A stretch of 64,000 bases of DNA. Origin: Anaerotardibacter muris. GTDB taxonomy: Bacteria > Actinomycetota > Coriobacteriia > Coriobacteriales > Eggerthellaceae. The notes beneath the pieces are model-generated. The model did no database searches and was not told the DNA's origin. It saw nothing but the letters and a program-made list of their open reading frames with translations. Shown here piece after piece: positions 62,535-64,000 of this stretch. Position numbers and translations under genes: made by a program. How positions within the stretch are numbered: the first letter of the stretch is position 1; every line of letters starts with the position of its first letter. The DNA is taken from the NCBI RefSeq assembly GCF_943192915.1, contig NZ_CALPCD010000001.1, positions 310,001 to 374,000 of the forward strand, given 5' to 3'.

Positions 62535-63518
62535 TTAGCGATCGTGCGTTACAAGGCTGTCCATTACGGCAGGCAGGCTAAGACCAGCAGCTTCGCAGGC
62601 CATAGGGAACAACGAATGTGTTGTCATGCCAGGTGAAACGTCCACTTCAAGGATGCGCGCCTGGGCACCATCCCAGATCAGGTCGACACGACCTAGATCT
62701 TGGACATTGAAGGCTTGGTAGACTTCTATGGCCGCACGTTCGATCTCGCTACGGATGGACTGGGTCAAGGTCTCATCGGGATGAAGCGATTCAAGACGCA
62801 CGGGAGTGTAGTAATCTACCGCATCTTCAGAAAGGCGCTCTTCGGCAAGGAACAAGCCTTCGCGCGGAACGATCTCAACAGGCGGAAGCGCGGTGGCACC
62901 CCAGCCGCTGCCCAAGATGGCTACCGAAAGCTCGATGCCATCGATCCACTGCTCGATGATGACCTCATCATCGAAGGTGAGCGCATCGAGGATGGCCGCC
63001 CCCAATGCTTCTTGAGATTCGACCTTATGAACGCCATGAGCCGAACCGCCACGAGCCGGCTTCACGCACACGGGGTATCCGCCAGGGATGCGCTCAGCCA
63101 CCATATCAAGCGCGGTTGCCGCGCCCATATCCTTGAACACATCGCCAGCAAGGCAGAAACCTTGCGGCCACCAACCAGGTCCCGATTCGCCCGCATACTG
63201 GCGGAACTTCTTCACCGATTCAGGCAGCAACGCTTTGTTGAAGGTGTTGCGGCACACCTGAGCAGGCGAGCCAACATAAGGGATGTCGAGGAAGTCGAGC
63301 AGGCTTTGGATAGTGCCATCTTCACCGTGCTTGCCGTGAAGGGCGATGTAGCAGATATCGGGGCGTTCGCCGCGCAGCGTAGGAACCAGCTCCTTGGTGG
63401 TGTCGAGTGGAACAACCTTGTGACCAGCTTCTTCAAGAGCTTCGCACACGACCTTGCCGCTTGCCAGAGACACTTCGCGCTCGAAGGACGAGCCTCCCAT
63501 CAGCACTGCAACTTTCAT
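62535..63518 (-). CDS. ddl: D-alanine-D-alanine ligase
   Basis: 327 residues with AAGGAGAG before the ATG. ATP-grasp family signatures: AVLMGGSSFEREVSLASGK at the start, YVGSPAQVCRNTFNKAL, VKPARGGSAHGVHKV near residue 165, and RVDLIWDGAQARILEVDVSP near residue 285. It makes the D-Ala-D-Ala dipeptide of peptidoglycan. It lies between the YtxH-like gene and a cut aminotransferase gene. Confidence 0.95.
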   Translation of the reverse strand: MKVAVLMGGSSFEREVSLASGKVVCEALEEAGHKVVPLDTTKELVPTLRGERPDICYIALHGKHGEDGTIQSLLDFLDIPYVGSPAQVCRNTFNKALLPESVKKFRQYAGESGPGWWPQGFCLAGDVFKDMGAATALDMVAERIPGGYPVCVKPARGGSAHGVHKVESQEALGAAILDALTFDDEVIIEQWIDGIELSVAILGSGWGATALPPVEIVPREGLFLAEERLSEDAVDYYTPVRLESLHPDETLTQSIRSEIERAAIEVYQAFNVQDLGRVDLIWDGAQARILEVDVSPGMTTHSLFPMACEAAGLSLPAVMDSLVTHDR

Positions 63519-63580
63519 CTTCTCTCCTTGCCTTGTTCAGCGTCGGGCGTTCATCGCGCGCCCGCTTGGTTCTTTTATGT

Positions 63581-63614
63581 GTGGACAAAAAGGGCTACGC
63601 CCCCAATTTGTCCA
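63581..63614. repeat. Family C palindrome, copy 2
   Basis: GTGGACAAAAAGGG, short loop region with GCCCC, CCCAATTTGTCCAC: inverse orientation of copy 1 at 1340-1371. It sits between the ddl start and the stop of the aminotransferase gene. Confidence 0.6.
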
Positions 63615-63627
63615 CGATGTTTCCGTT

Positions 63628-64000
63628 CTAGATCGCGCCGGCTTCTAGGAAGGCGCGGTACAGCTCGAGTCGGTCTTCGATCACGTTGGCCAGACGACGA
63701 ATGGCCTCGCGCAGGTTCTCGGGCGTCTCGAAGCAAAATGCCAGGCGCATCGAGTTCTTGCCATCGGTCCCGTTGGGATAAAAGCCGCTACCTGGTGTAT
63801 AGGTAACGCCGTTTTCCAGCGCAACAGCCAGCATGGAATCGGTGTCCACATAATCGGGCAGGGTGACCCAAACGAAGAAGCCACCCGCTGGATGGGTCCA
63901 TGTGGCCTCTTCAGGGAAGAACTCATCCAGGGCCTCGAGCATCGCATCGCGGCGTTCCTTGTAGGTTTGGATGAAGGTCTGCAAGACCGCCTGCCACGGC
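63628..64000 (-). CDS. PLP-dependent aminotransferase, C-terminal fragment
   Basis: The last 124 codons of a gene that continues past the window. It carries the C-terminal region of the LysN/2-aminoadipate aminotransferase-like branch: YKERRDAMLEALDEFFPE, HPAGGFFVWVTLPD, TPGSGFYPNG and MRLAFCFETPENLREAI with the conserved Arg. The PLP-binding part is outside. It is upstream of ddl on the same strand, with about 110 bp between them. Confidence 0.88.
   Translation of the reverse strand, partial: PWQAVLQTFIQTYKERRDAMLEALDEFFPEEATWTHPAGGFFVWVTLPDYVDTDSMLAVALENGVTYTPGSGFYPNGTDGKNSMRLAFCFETPENLREAIRRLANVIEDRLELYRAFLEAGAI

Overview
The window reads as one continuous stretch of an anaerobic gut actinobacterium, most likely class Coriobacteriia (Eggerthellaceae-like). 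This is inferred from the gene mix, not from a marker gene: bile-acid-type hydroxysteroid dehydrogenases, CaiB/BaiF CoA-transferases, formate-tetrahydrofolate ligase with cyclohydrolase and FolD, menaquinone methyltransferase, HypA/HypB, Tat, and a sortase locus with FAKTG-type sorting signals. Most of it is dense housekeeping sequence on the minus strand, broken by a few plus-strand accessory blocks and by short palindromic repeats.

Layout. 1-1.07 kb: AarF/UbiB-type kinase (cut by the window edge) and a phasin-like protein. 1.5-4.3 kb: three plus-strand NAD(P)H oxidoreductases, of which one closely resembles 12alpha-hydroxysteroid dehydrogenase and one resembles BaiA (3alpha-HSDH), then an aldo/keto reductase. 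4.6-6.7 kb: lipoprotein and glutamate-cysteine ligase. 7.0-14.1 kb: translationally coupled surface operon (SpaA/VaFE adhesin, InlB-repeat protein, class B sortase). 14.1-34 kb: housekeeping genes: RlmD, TyrS, SpoU methyltransferase, GroESL under a CIRCE operator, NadE, HypAB, TatAC, a pseudo-amidohydrolase, MenG, a TsaB-RimI-TsaD fusion with TsaE, FolD-FchA-Fhs, CoaX. 34-39.8 kb: orphan response regulator, then an AT-richer island of poorly known genes including a zinc-ribbon ADP-ribosylglycohydrolase and a Sel1-repeat protein. 39.8-46.6 kb: LysR-controlled operon (SDR, Zn-alcohol dehydrogenase, two CoA-transferases) and BioY. 46.7-54.6 kb: MntP, BirA, FolP-FolK fusion, FtsH, Hpt, Maf, TilS. 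54.6-64 kb: small membrane protein, ferritin, TetR regulator, HAD phosphatase, two aminotransferases (one cut by the edge), tRNA-Leu(CAA), prepilin peptidase, aldolase, PRC-barrel and YtxH-like proteins, Ddl.

The most unusual signal is in the non-coding DNA. Four full copies and one fragment of a 170-260 bp palindromic element (called family B here) lie between genes. Their outer arms differ between copies, yet in the two best copies the 23-bp arms are perfectly self-complementary and all five differences are compensated. One copy carries a second, smaller palindrome family (family A, REP-like, core GGGGACGGGTTCA) where its first internal hairpin should be. Family A also sits directly against several stop codons. 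A third small palindrome (family C) occurs twice. No transposase, integrase, CRISPR array, rRNA or prophage was seen.
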